From assembly GCA_019843655.1 (NCBI GenBank), contig JACDQD010000125.1, forward strand, positions 1-64,000: 64,000 nucleotides of DNA. Reading direction: 5' to 3'. Shown in pieces: positions 55,501-64,000 of this stretch. A model generated the notes under the pieces. It was not told the origin of the DNA. It saw only the letters and a list, made by a program, of their open reading frames with translations, and did not search any database. The position numbers and the translations under genes were made by a program. Source of the DNA: Lethocerus indicus (taxonomy: Eukaryota; Arthropoda; Insecta; Hemiptera; Belostomatidae). Position 1 is the stretch's first letter; each line of letters starts with the position of its first letter.

Positions 55501-58500
55501 GTTTTAGGCGCAAAATTGGCCAAACGAATGCGGTTTTTAGGTTCAAAAATTCAGGTTTTAGGCCAAAATATGGTTTTAGGCCAAAATGGTTTTAGGTTCA
55601 AAAATGGTTTTAGGCCCAAATTTGGGTTTTAGGCCCAAAATTGGGGTTTTAGCCCAAAATGCGGTTTTAGGCGAAAAATTGGCCAAAAATGCGGTTTTTA
55701 GGCCCCAAATGTGGTTTTTAGGCCAAATGAGGTTTTAGGCCCAAAATGGTTTTAGGCGCAAAATTGGCCAAGAAATGCTGTTTTAGGTCCAAAAATGCTG
55801 TTTTAGGGCCAAACTGGTCCAAATTGGTTTTTTAGGCCCAAAATGCGGTTTTAGGCGCAAAATTGGCCAAAAATGCGGTTTTGAGGTCAAAAATGCGGTT
55901 TTCAGGCCAAAAAATGCGGTTTTAGGCCCAAAAATGGTTTTAGGCGGTTTTAGGCCCAAAAATGCGGTTTTAGGCCCAAATCGGGTTTTTCAGGCCCAAA
56001 TGCGGTTAATAGGTCCCGAAATGTGGTTTTTAGGCCCGAAAATGCTGTTTTTGGGCGCAAAATCGGACCGAAAATTCAATTGTTCGGCGCAAAATCGGCC
56101 AAACTGGCAAACCGGCACCCGAAAAGGTATTCCCGTATGACGTTCGAGGAATTCCGGATGGGGATAATACGAGGAGGAAATCCCGTCTGATCGTAATTGT
56201 TTCGTAATTGTTGAGCGCCCGATCCGTCCGACCGGTCCATTGAGGATTTTCCCGACATAAACCTGGAAGAAAAACAGAAAACTCTGGTTTTCTGGCGAAA
56301 CGCCAGACGATTCGGACAGTGACTGTGACTCGATGACCGGAACAGGATGTGAACGTCACATCGCTCGTGACATATTTTCCGTTCACGCTATCGACGACGA
56401 TAAGTTGTTGCAGGCCGGTCATTTCTGACAGAAAACCGGAAAAAGACCGGTTTCAGCCGTTCGGGTTTTCCATTTCGTTTTCCAACAATTTGCAATTTTC
56501 GACGATCGATCGGCGAACGACACGAGAAACTGGAAAAAGTTTCAGAAAATACTCGGACCCCGATAATAAGTCGGCGCCGAAAGTGTTTTCGAGTGAAATT
56601 TAATATCGTCGACGATTTTTTAAAATATAAGAAACGGGCGTTTCGGAATTATCTCCGAACGTTTTTATCTGGCGGTTCGGTAAACATTGAGAAACCGCTT
56701 GAGATACAAAAAATTAACGAAAACCCATTGAACGTTATTAAACTTTCAGCCGTATTTAGTGTAGAGGCGGCTAAATATTATTTTCAATTTAAAAATAAAA
56801 TAATCTAACGGTATAATTTACATACTGATAGACAGTTGTTGGCGGTCTACAATTTTACGTAGAGGGGTTTGATACCCGTTTTGTGTTCAGCGACGGGGCT
56901 GTGGAATACCCCGTAGATTTCGTGTGTTTCGGCCGCTCGCCGTCTTCAGTAGCGCTGTGTCAGTCACTTTTGGCACTTTGTCGGTATTTTAGGCGCCAAA
57001 TCGGCCCGAAAATGCGGTTTTAGGCCCAAAAAGCTCTGTTCCCAGGCGCGTGATTGGGCCCAAAAATGCGGTTTCTAGGCCCAAAATACGGTTTCTAGGC
57101 TCCAAATTGCGGTTTCTAGGCCAAAAATTTGGTTTCTAGGCCAAAAATGCGGTCTCTAGGCTCATAAATGCTAGGCCCAAAATGCGGTCTTCTAGGCTCA
57201 AAAATGCGGTTTCTAGGCCCAAAAATGCGGTCTCTAGGCTCAAAATGCGGTCTCTAGGCTCATAAAATGGTTTCGGCCCAAAATGCGGTTCTAGGCCCAA
57301 AAATGCGGTTTCTAGGCCCAAAATGCGGTTCTAGGCCCAAAATGCGGTCTCTAGGCTCAAAATGCGGTTTTAGGCTGAAATGCGGTTTCTAGGCCCAAAA
57401 TGCGGTCTCTAGGCTCAAAATGCGGTTACTAGGCCCAAAAATGCTGTTCTCTAGGCTCAAAATGCGGTCTCTAGGCCCAAAAATGCGGTTTGCGAAATAG
57501 GCCCGAAAATGCGGTTTCTAGGCCCAAAAATGCGGTTTCTAGGCCCTAAAATGGTTTTAGGCCCAAAATGCGGTTTTAAGGCGAAAAATAGGCCCAAAAT
57601 AAGGTTTCTAGGCGCAAAATCAGCCAAAAATTGCAGTTTTAGGTCCCAACATTCCTGTATTTTTTAGGAATGCGGGTTTTAGGCCCAAAAAGTTGTTCTC
57701 AGGCGCGTAATTGGCCCAAAAATGCGGTTTCTAGGCTCAAATTGCTGTTTCTAGGCCCAAAAATCCGGTTTTAAGGCGAAAAATAGGTCCAAAATATGGT
57801 TTTTAGGCGCAAAATCAGCCAAAAATTGCAGTTTTGAGGCCCCAACATCTGCATTTTAGGACCCAACATCACGACAGACAACAACCAAAAGACCAAAATT
57901 TCTGTTTTATTCAAAAATGTTCGCATATTTGGAGCATATTGAGGTTTAAATATATATATATACATTTTATTTATTTGATACATTTTGAATCACGTGGCCA
58001 CTTCCTTATTGGGCGTCTATATGGCTGGATATCGTTAATTTATGATGTGTTAAAACTTTTTTCCTTTTGTAAGGCAAACTTTCCCCTAACTTAATAAAAA
58101 AGAAAACTACTTCGCCTAGTTGTAATGTCAATAGATGGCCAATTGTAATTTTCTCTATATCCAGAGTTGACATTCTCGCCAACGTTCATTTCGCGGCGGC
58201 TGGCCTCAGGGTTGGCAGCACTGGGCGCTCAACGAACGTCTCCGGCCGTTCGCTTTTTTCACAGTCGTCTTGTCCAATTGCAGATGCGACCGCCGATGTC
58301 CGGCCAATCTTATCCGTCGTCTCCAAGTGTTGTCCTTTGGGGCAGGTCTTCGACGCCGACAACAGGACTTGCGTCCAATCGGTCATCCAGTTCGAGCCAG
58401 AATTCACAGGACCCCAACCGGACGAAGTGGACCTAATCATAGGTCTCAACTGCGACGGCGGAAGGTTAATTTACAATTTTCAATCGGTTAACGTACCCCT

Positions 58501-61500
58501 GTTTTGTGGACCGGGGTGTGTTTCGGCCGCTCGCCATCTTCAGTAGCGCTGCGTCAGTCGCAGTCGCCACTCTGGACGTTTTCCCGGGCGGGGGCATCCT
58601 CTCACTGCACCGTCACTTCGCCACTTGTACTGCGACCGACACGGCGCTACTGAAGACGGCGAGCGGCCGAAACACCCCTCCCCGGTCTGGCGAAGACCGA
58701 GGAGACAGAAATCGATTTGACGCCGTCGTCAAAACATTTAATCAAGTCGAGGATACAAGACACGGCCTAAAACACGTTTATATAACTATAATCCTCGTTT
58801 TACCTTTAAAATAGGCCTAAAACCCTTTTTTACCACAGATATTTGGTCCAAGCTCTCCGCAACACAGTTTTACATTCAAAATTGTCCTTAAACCGTAAAA
58901 CGTTTTTAACATTAAAATGACCGTAAAACCCCTTTTTTTACCTAAACAATCCGAAACTGAATTAAAAATTGTCCTCAAACCCCCGATTTCAATTATTATT
59001 ATCTCGTTCAACGTCTTACAAAAACCCCGTTCAAAACTGGCCTTAAACCCTGTTTTTGCTTTCAAAATTACTCTCAACCCTGTTTTTGCTTTCAAAACTA
59101 GCCTAAACCCTAGTGTTTTCTTTCAAAACTAGCCTGAAACTTTGATTTTTGCTTTCAAAACTAGCCTGAAACCCAGTTTTTGCTTTCAAAACTAGCCTAA
59201 ACCCTTGTTTTGCTTTCAAAACTAGCCTAAACCCTTGTTTTTGTTTTCAAAACTAGCCTGAAACCTTGTTTTTACTTTCAAAATTAGCCTGAAACCTAGT
59301 TTTTGCTTTCAAAACTAGCCTGAAACCTTGTTTTTATGCTTTCAAAATTAGCCTAAACCCTGTTTTAAAATTAGCCTTTTTTTTTCAAAACTTACCTGAA
59401 ACCTGCTTTCAAAGCCTAAACTCCGTTTTGCTTTCAAAACTACCTTTCAAAACTAGCCTGAAACCCTGTTTTTGCTTTCAAAACTAGCCTGAAACTTGGT
59501 TTTTGCTTTCAAAACTAGCCTGAAACTCTGTTTTTGCTTTCAAAACTTGAAACCTAAACTTTTTGTTTTTTGCTTTCAAAACTAGCCTTTTGTATTGCTT
59601 TCAAAATTAAATTAGCCTAAACTCCGTTTTTTGCTTTCAAAACTAGCCTGAAACCTTGTTTTTACTTTCAAAACTAGCCTGAAACCCTGTTTTGCTTTCA
59701 AAACTAGCCTGAAACTTGTTTTTGCTTTCAAAACTAGCCTGAAACTTTTTTTGCTTTCAAAACTAGCCTGAAACCTTGTTTTTGCTTTCAAAATTAGCCT
59801 GAAACTTGTTTTTGCTTTCAAAACTAGCCTGAAACCCAATTTTTTGCTTTCAAAACTTAGCCTGAAACCTTTGTTTTTGCTTTCAAAACTACCTGAAACC
59901 TGTTTTGCTTTCAAAACTAGCCTGAAACCTTGTTTTTGCTTTCAAAACTAGCCTGAAACCAGTTTTGCTTTCAACCTGAATTTTTGCTTTCAAAACTAGC
60001 CTGAAACCTTGTTTTTGCTTTCAAACTATAATTGTTTTACTTTCAAAACTAGCCTGAAACCTTGTTTTTCTTTCAAAATTAGCTGAAACTCCGTTTGGCT
60101 TTCAAAATTAGCCTAAACTTGTTTTGCTTTCAAAACTTTCCTGAAACCTTGTTTTTGCTTTCAAACTAGCCTGAAACTTGTTTTTGCTTTCAAAACTTGC
60201 CTGAAACCCAGTTTTGCTTTCAAAATTAGCCTAAACTCGTTTTGCTTTCAAAACTAGCCTGAAACCCAGTTTTGCTTTCAAATTAGCCTAAATTTTGCTT
60301 TTAAAACTAGCCTGAAACTTGGTTTTACTTTCAAAATTAGCCTGAATTTTTCTTTCAAACTAGAAACTTTTTTAAAACTAGCCTGAAACCTTTTTGCTTT
60401 CCAAAATAAAACCTCCGTTTTTGCTTTCAAAACTTGTCTGAAACCCAGTTTGTCTCTTTCAAAGATTAGCCTAAACCTTGTTTTGCTTTCAAAACTAGCC
60501 TGAAATCCTGTTGTTGCTTTCAAAACTAGTCTGAAACTTTGTTTTTGCTTACAAAACTAGTCTGAAACCTTGTTTTTGCTTTCAAAACTAGCCTGAAACC
60601 TTTTTTTTTGCGTTTAAAGCTAGCCTGAAACCCAGTTTTTACTTTCAAATCGACTTACTCTCAAACGCCGTTCTCGGCCGTATAATCGTATTTAAGACTG
60701 GCCGATTGGCTATTGTGTCGGTACTAGGCTGTGCGCGTATGTCCAGGTACAAGCTGGAGCCGGATTTGGAGCCGGGCGACGTCTACCAGCTGCTGACCAA
60801 CGGACACTCCTCCTGCCGTACACGCCGGCGGGCCCCAGCTGGTCAACCAGTTCTCCTACTGCCTCGACACCTTAGCCTACGGCCGTTCGCCGTCCACCGA
60901 CATCATCGCCCTGGTCTGCTTCCCGGTGGCCGAACCCTGGAGCGATTTGCCCTTCATCGTCTATCCGATAGGTGAGCCGGCCGAATTGTTTATTCTATCC
61001 TCAAAAGAGTCTTCTATCCTCCTTTGTAAAGGACAATATCCGTATTAAAACCGACAAGAAATCCGAAATCGCCCCCATCCAGAGATTCCAATCCTTAATG
61101 CTCCTGGTATGTGTTCCTCAACATGCCGACCAAGTCTTCAGAGTCTCTTCCAGAGATTCCAGTCGAAAGTCCTCGTACCGTCCTCCCAGTGTATGTTCTT
61201 CGACATACCGACAGTCGAAAGTCCCAGAATCCCGTTCCCGAATTTCCATTCCCGCCTTTCCTCATCCAAAGTATGTTCAATCCACTCGTCCAAGTCCCTT
61301 CTTCCCGGTCCCTCATCCCAATCCACTCGCTAATCCACTTCTTCCCAGTCCGATGCCGTAATCTGCTCGCGTGACAAAGTGCCACCGATCGGCCGAAAAT
61401 GCGGTTTTAGGCCCAAAATGCTCTTTTTATGCTCAAAATTGGATGCCGTAAGCTGCTCACGTGACAAAAGTGTCCCCGATCGGCCGAAAAATGCGGTTTT

Positions 61501-63021
61501 AGGCCCAGAAATGCTGTTTTAGACGTGAAATGGGACCAATAATGCAATTTTTTTGGGCTCAAAAAGGCGGTTTTCAGGCCCAAATATACGGTTTTTAGGC
61601 GCAAAATCGGCCAAAAAATGTGGTTTTCAGGCCAAAAAATACAGTTTTAAGGGCAAAATCGGCCGACAAATGCGGTTTTAGGCCCAAAAATGCTCTTTTT
61701 TGCTCAAAATGCCGTAAGCTGGGTGTTCCCCATGCCGTATCGGCTCGCGGAAAATTTGAAAACCGTAAAAAAGGCCCAGAAATGCTTTTTGGACGTGAAA
61801 TGGGCCTAATAATGCAATTTTAAAAAGGCGGTTTCAGGCCTAAATATACGGTTTTTAGGCGCAAAATCGGCCAAAAATGTGGCAAAATAAGCAGTTTTAA
61901 AGGGCAAAATCGGCCGCAAATGAGGTTTTAGGCCCAAAATGTTTTATGCTCAAAATTGATGCCGTAAGCTGCTCAATGCGTAAAATGCGGTTTTATTGTG
62001 TTTTAGGCTTAATCGGCCGAAAATGCGGAAAACCGTCTAAGGCCCAGAAATGCTGTTTTTGACGGAAATGGGACCAATAATGCAAGAAAGTTTTCAGGCC
62101 AAATTTTCGGTAAAATGTGGTTTTCAGGCCAAAAATTTTTTCAGGCGGCCCAAATTTTTTGAGCGCAAAATATCCCGAAATTGCGGTTTTAGGCCAGGAA
62201 ATGCTGTTTTTAACGCAAAATGGGACCAAAATGCGGTTTTCGGCCCAAATATACGTTTTTAGGCGCAAAATCGGTCAAAAATGTGGTTTTCAGGCCAAAA
62301 AGTACAGTTTTAAGCAAAAATCGGCCCAAAAATGCGGTTTTAGGCCCAAAATGCTATGTTTTCAGGCCCAAAATGCTCTTTTCATGCTCAAAATTGATGC
62401 CGTAAGCTGCTCACGTGACAAAAAGTGCCCCAATCGGCCGAAAAATCGGTTTTAGGCCCAGAAATGCTGTTTTAGACGAAATGGGACCAATAATGCGATT
62501 TTTCCACAAATATACGTTTTTAGGCCAAAATAATTCTGTTCCAAGAATCCTCATCCACTTGTCGATGTTCGCGGACACTCTCAGAATCGGCTCTAAAACG
62601 CGGTCTTTAGGCCCAAAATCGCAGAAATGCTGTTTTTAGACGTGAAATGGGACCAATAATGCGATTTTTTGGCTCCAAAATGTGGTTTTCAGGCCAAAAA
62701 ATGCGGTTTTCAGGCCAAAAACTACAGTTTTTTAGGCGCAAAATCAGCCCGAAAAAAGCGGTTTTTAGGCCCAGAAATTGTAGTCTGTAGTTGATTGTAC
62801 AACAAAAATACATATTTTTTTTTTTGCGATCGCAGGCTGCCTGCTGTCGGTGCCGTTCCTCCTGTTGACCGCCGGCGTATTCCTCTACTTCGGCGAGCTG
62901 AGGGACCTCCGCGGCAAGATAGCCATCTGCCTCACCCTCTGTCTGGCGCTGGCCTTCCTCTCACTGGCCTTTATACAGATAATGGCCGGTATACTCGATT
63001 ACGTCCCCTGCGTCGTCTTCG
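49451..63021 (+). CDS. Methuselah-like class B GPCR, 5' half, continues beyond the window
   Basis: Four exons on the plus strand: 49451-49541, 58284-58464, 60747-60971 and 62836-63021. Exon 1 has a signal peptide (MDGTIVLLLVVAASNFALA). Exons 2-3 encode a Cys-rich ectodomain with the Methuselah-type KCCPLGQVFD motif, then GLNCDGGRYKLEP, FSYCLDTLA and CFPVAEPW. Exon 4 encodes TM1 (LLSVPFLLLTAGVFLYF), the loop ELRDLRGK and TM2 (AICLTLCLALAFLSLAF). PELRNLHGK-type loops are characteristic of Methuselah-like receptors, which act at the plasma membrane and in Drosophila affect ageing and stress responses. TM3-TM7 are not in the window. Phases agree between exons 1/2, 2/3 and into exon 4, except that exon 3 changes frame once near 60811. 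The ligand cannot be told from the sequence. Confidence 0.85.
49508..53730 (+). repeat. 118-bp minisatellite made of the receptor's exon 1/intron 1 junction
   Basis: About 35 units. Each holds ACAACAACGACAACAATCG (end of exon 1), GTGAGTACTGAACAACGCC (donor and intron start), TAATCTCCCGCCTTACTTAG, CGTCAGTTATCCCTATAAAA, CATTTTACGATCCGCCCGAC and AATAAGCACAAATCGC. About 30 units keep the donor text exactly. Variant units lie at about 50640-50710, 51530-51580, 52980-53120 and 53340-53450. The first unit overlaps real exon 1, so the array starts inside coding sequence. Confidence 0.96.
53731..54360. other. Receptor intron 1, unique part
   Basis: AT-rich, no repeat. A minus-strand frame (54238-54344) ends at CTGCAG/GTAAGA, and a plus-strand 26-codon frame from 54286 begins MTIRFVVVLLLRWALF. 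Neither can be assigned to a gene. Confidence 0.4.
54370..54595. repeat. Dispersed ~190-bp repeat, copy 2, inverted
   Basis: Contains TTCGGGAACGGGACTTGGGG, TGGTCGACTGTCGGTATGTT, GAGGAACATACC and GGACTTTCGACTG, the reverse complement of text at 24215-24400 and 61080-61340. Confidence 0.72.
54860..56090. repeat. ~30-bp GGCCCAAAA-family array, orientation A, receptor intron 1
   Basis: Units such as GTTTTCAGGCCCAAAATGCG and GGTTTATAGGTCCAGAAATA at the start, then GCGGTTTTAGGCGCAAAATT. It is the same family as 1-1640. In the sense of the gene each unit has a T-tract followed by TAG/G, like a weak 3' splice site. Confidence 0.88.
56130..56880. other. Receptor intron 1, unique part
   Basis: No gene recognised. 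A minus-strand frame at 56030-56422 and a plus-strand frame at 56349-56603 overlap and show no known domain. Confidence 0.4.
56885..56985. mobile_element. Foldback MITE single arm
   Basis: GATACCCGTTTTGTGTTCAG, GGAATACCCCGTAGATTTCG and GGCCGCTCGCCGTCTTCAGT: the outer half of the family, truncated where the next satellite begins. Confidence 0.7.
56985..57880. repeat. ~30-bp GGCCCAAAA-family array, TTTCTAGG subfamily
   Basis: Units GGTTTCTAGGCCCAAAAATG and GGTCTCTAGGCTCAAAATGC alternate. This subfamily is specific to this block. Confidence 0.88.
57881..58283. other. Receptor intron 1, last 400 bp
   Basis: Unique AT-rich DNA, then at 58188-58230 an inverted 40-bp fragment of the 24716-25440 tandem repeat (TTTCGCGG, GGCTGGCCTCAGGGTTGGCA). 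The exon 2 acceptor follows within 60 bp. Confidence 0.5.
58284..58464 (+). CDS. Receptor exon 2: Cys-rich ectodomain
   Basis: The acceptor AATTGCAG is followed by a phase matching exon 1. It encodes DATADVRPILSVVSKCCPLG, then QVFDADNRTC and IIGLNCDGG. The donor is GGAAG/GTTAAT, and AG plus the first G of exon 3 makes Arg. An in-frame extension into the intron to about 58546 is possible but would break the phase with exon 3. Confidence 0.85.
58520..58720. mobile_element. Foldback MITE copy in receptor intron 2
   Basis: Left arm GTTTCGGCCGCTCGCCATCT TCAGTAGCGCTG. Right arm ACGGCGCTACTGAAGACGGC and CGGTCTGGCGAAGACCGAGG. The centre includes GGCATCCTCTCACTGCACCG. Confidence 0.78.
58800..60655. 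repeat. 31-bp satellite in receptor intron 2
   Basis: About 50-55 units of GCTTTCAAAACTAGCCTGAA followed by ACCTTGTTTTT, with the left 250 bp more diverged (TTAAAACC forms). The Lys/Phe/Ser minus-strand open frames are artefacts. The array fills most of the intron between exons 2 and 3. Confidence 0.94.
60747..60971 (+). CDS. Receptor exon 3: ectodomain end, contains a one-base frame disruption
   Basis: The 5' part reads YKLEPDLEPGDVYQLLTNG. The 3' part, in the next frame, reads GGPQLVNQFSYCLDTLAYGR, then ALVCFPVAEPWSDLPF and IVYPI before ATAG/GTGAGC. The length (225 bp) is one base more than the flanking phases allow, and the shift lies in or near ACTCCTCCTGCC (60806-60818). It is either a sequencing indel at a TCC repeat or a real mutation. 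Both halves look like receptor sequence. Confidence 0.78.
61080..61340. repeat. Dispersed ~190-bp repeat, copy 3
   Basis: TATGTGTTCCTCAACATGCC, GAGATTCCAGTCGAAAGTCC, TTCGACATACCGACAGTCGA and AAGTCCCAGAATCCCGTTCC. It partly repeats itself (two CGACAxxCCGAC modules). It lies in receptor intron 3. Confidence 0.72.
61385..62775. repeat. ~30-bp GGCCCAAAA-family array in receptor intron 3
   Basis: Units GGTTTTAGGCCCAAAATGC, TTTTTAGGCGCAAAATCGGC and CGTGAAATGGGACCAATAAT. A higher-order unit of about 230-400 bp with GATGCCGTAAGCTGCTCACG recurs at about 61443, 61961 and 62395. Confidence 0.88.
62525..62600. repeat. ~65-bp direct duplicate shared with 63183-63246
   Basis: ATAATTCTGTTCCAAGAATC, CTCATCCACTTGTCGATGTT and CGCGGACACTC occur in both intron 3 and intron 4 of the receptor, on either side of exon 4, each followed by the GGCCCAAAA array. 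Confidence 0.85.
62836..63021 (+). CDS. Receptor exon 4: TM1 and TM2
   Basis: The acceptor GATCGCAG follows a T tract. It encodes CLLSVPFLLLTAGVFLYFGE, LRDLRGKIAI, then the second membrane span and IQIMAGILDYVPCVVF. The donor is TTCG/GTAGGC, phase 1. The Cys before the donor probably pairs with the second extracellular loop, as usual in class B receptors. Confidence 0.88.
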
Positions 63022-63239
63022 GTAGGCCTCATCTATACATACAATTAACGCGAAATTTGAATTTGCCACAATTCTTGCAGTAAAATCGGCGACCCCATTA
63101 GAGTCAGTTAGTTTAGGGTCAGTACGAATGGAGTCATCATCATCAACGTCGAGGTGAAAATGCGCTTCAAATCGCGTAATGAATAATTCTGTTCCAAGAA
63201 TCCTCATCCACTTGTCGATGTTCGCGGACACTCTAAAAC

Positions 63240-64000
63240 GCGGTCTTTAGACCCAAAATCGGCCGTAAAATGAGGTTTTTAGAACCAAAAATACTGTTTT
63301 TAGGCGCAAAATCGGCCCAAAAATGCGGTTTTCAGGCCCAAAAATACAGTTTGTAGGCTCAAAATCGGCCGAAAAGTGCGGTTTTAGGCCCGACTGTTTT
63401 TCGACACAAAATTGGCCTAAAACGCTGTTTTTATGCGCAAAATCGGCTCTAAAATGCGGTTTTAAAACAAAAATGCGGTTTTCAGGCCCAGAAATACTGT
63501 TTTTAAACGCGAAATGGGACCAAAATGCGGTTTTAGGCGCAAAATGGCCCAAAATGCGTTTTAAAACAAAAATGTTTTCAGGCCAAAATACAAAACGCAA
63601 AATGCGGCCAAAATGCGGTTTTGCCCTGTTTCGTTTTCGGCCCAAAAACGCGGTTTTCAGGCCCAAATATACGGTTTTTAGGCAAAATCGGCCCAAAAAT
63701 GCGATTTCAGGCCCAAATATACGGTTTTAGGCGCAAAATCGGCCAAAAATGCGGTTTTAGGCCCAAATATACGGTTTTAGGCGCAAAATCGGCCAAAAAA
63801 TGTGGTTTTCAGGCCAAAAATTCAGTTTTAAGCAAAAATCGGCCCAAAATGCGGTTTTGAGGCCGAAATAGTGGTTTTAGGCCCAATATACGGTTTTAGG
63901 CGCATACGGTTTTAGGCGCAAAATCGGCCAAATGCGGTTTTTAGGCCGGATGCGGTTTTCAGGCCAAAAAATACGGTTTTCGCGAAAAATCGGCCCAAAA
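63240..64000. repeat. ~30-bp GGCCCAAAA-family array in receptor intron 4, cut by window edge
   Basis: Units GGTTTTCAGGCCCAAATATA, CGGTTTTAGGCGCAAAATCG and GCCCAAAAATGCGGTTTT. It continues past the right edge. Confidence 0.9.

Overview
The window is animal nuclear DNA, almost certainly from an arthropod. Coding sequence lies in short exons split by long introns with GT/AG borders. A block of about 490 bp is built of the arthropod telomere pentamer TTAGG. One of the genes belongs to the Methuselah-like receptor group typical of arthropods. There are no bacterial operons, no CRISPR array, and no rRNA or tRNA that I could recognise. Most of the sequence is tandem repeat, microsatellite and small non-autonomous DNA transposons.

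Three protein genes can be built exon by exon, with splice phases that agree. (1) On the minus strand, 20171 down to 11567, is a complete six-exon FAM50/XAP5 homologue of 339 codons, with a probable 5' UTR exon at 21864-21953. (2) On the minus strand, 36947 down to 23341, is a complete eight-exon carboxypeptidase M-like metallocarboxypeptidase of 478 residues. It has a signal peptide, an M14 catalytic domain, a transthyretin-like domain, a Thr-rich linker and a hydrophobic GPI-type tail. It keeps the zinc ligands and general-base Glu but has His at the usual active-site Tyr and Asp at the usual Asn before the substrate-binding Arg. (3) On the plus strand, from 49451 and running off the right edge, is the 5' half of a Methuselah-like class B GPCR: signal peptide, Cys-rich ectodomain, TM1 and TM2. 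Its third exon carries a one-base frame disruption. Genes 1 and 2 are in tandem; gene 3 is divergent from gene 2. Nothing suggests that the three work in one pathway.

Layout: 1-7620 is satellite (a ~100-bp satellite flanked by one ~30-bp AT-rich family in opposite orientations). 7621-11560 holds GC-rich DNA, a foldback element, (AT)n and a split duplication. 11567-21953 is FAM50, whose introns carry foldback MITEs and mariner fragments. 23341-36961 is the carboxypeptidase, whose introns hold an 11-bp satellite (TTTTCAGTTCM), mariner-end tandem repeats, a Tc1-like MITE interrupted by satellite, and the TTAGG block. 36962-49440 is intergenic satellite, GA and AT microsatellite and MITEs. 49451-64000 is the receptor gene.

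The most striking structures are two. In intron 1 of the receptor, the exon 1/intron 1 junction itself has been amplified into a 118-bp minisatellite of about 35 units, most keeping a consensus 5' splice site. In intron 1 of the carboxypeptidase, the TTAGG array is bounded by a 65-bp direct duplication that copies the 3' splice site and start of exon 2. A second array insertion in the same gene, 11-bp satellite inside a MITE, is bounded by a duplication of similar length, about 60 bp, suggesting one kind of insertion event.
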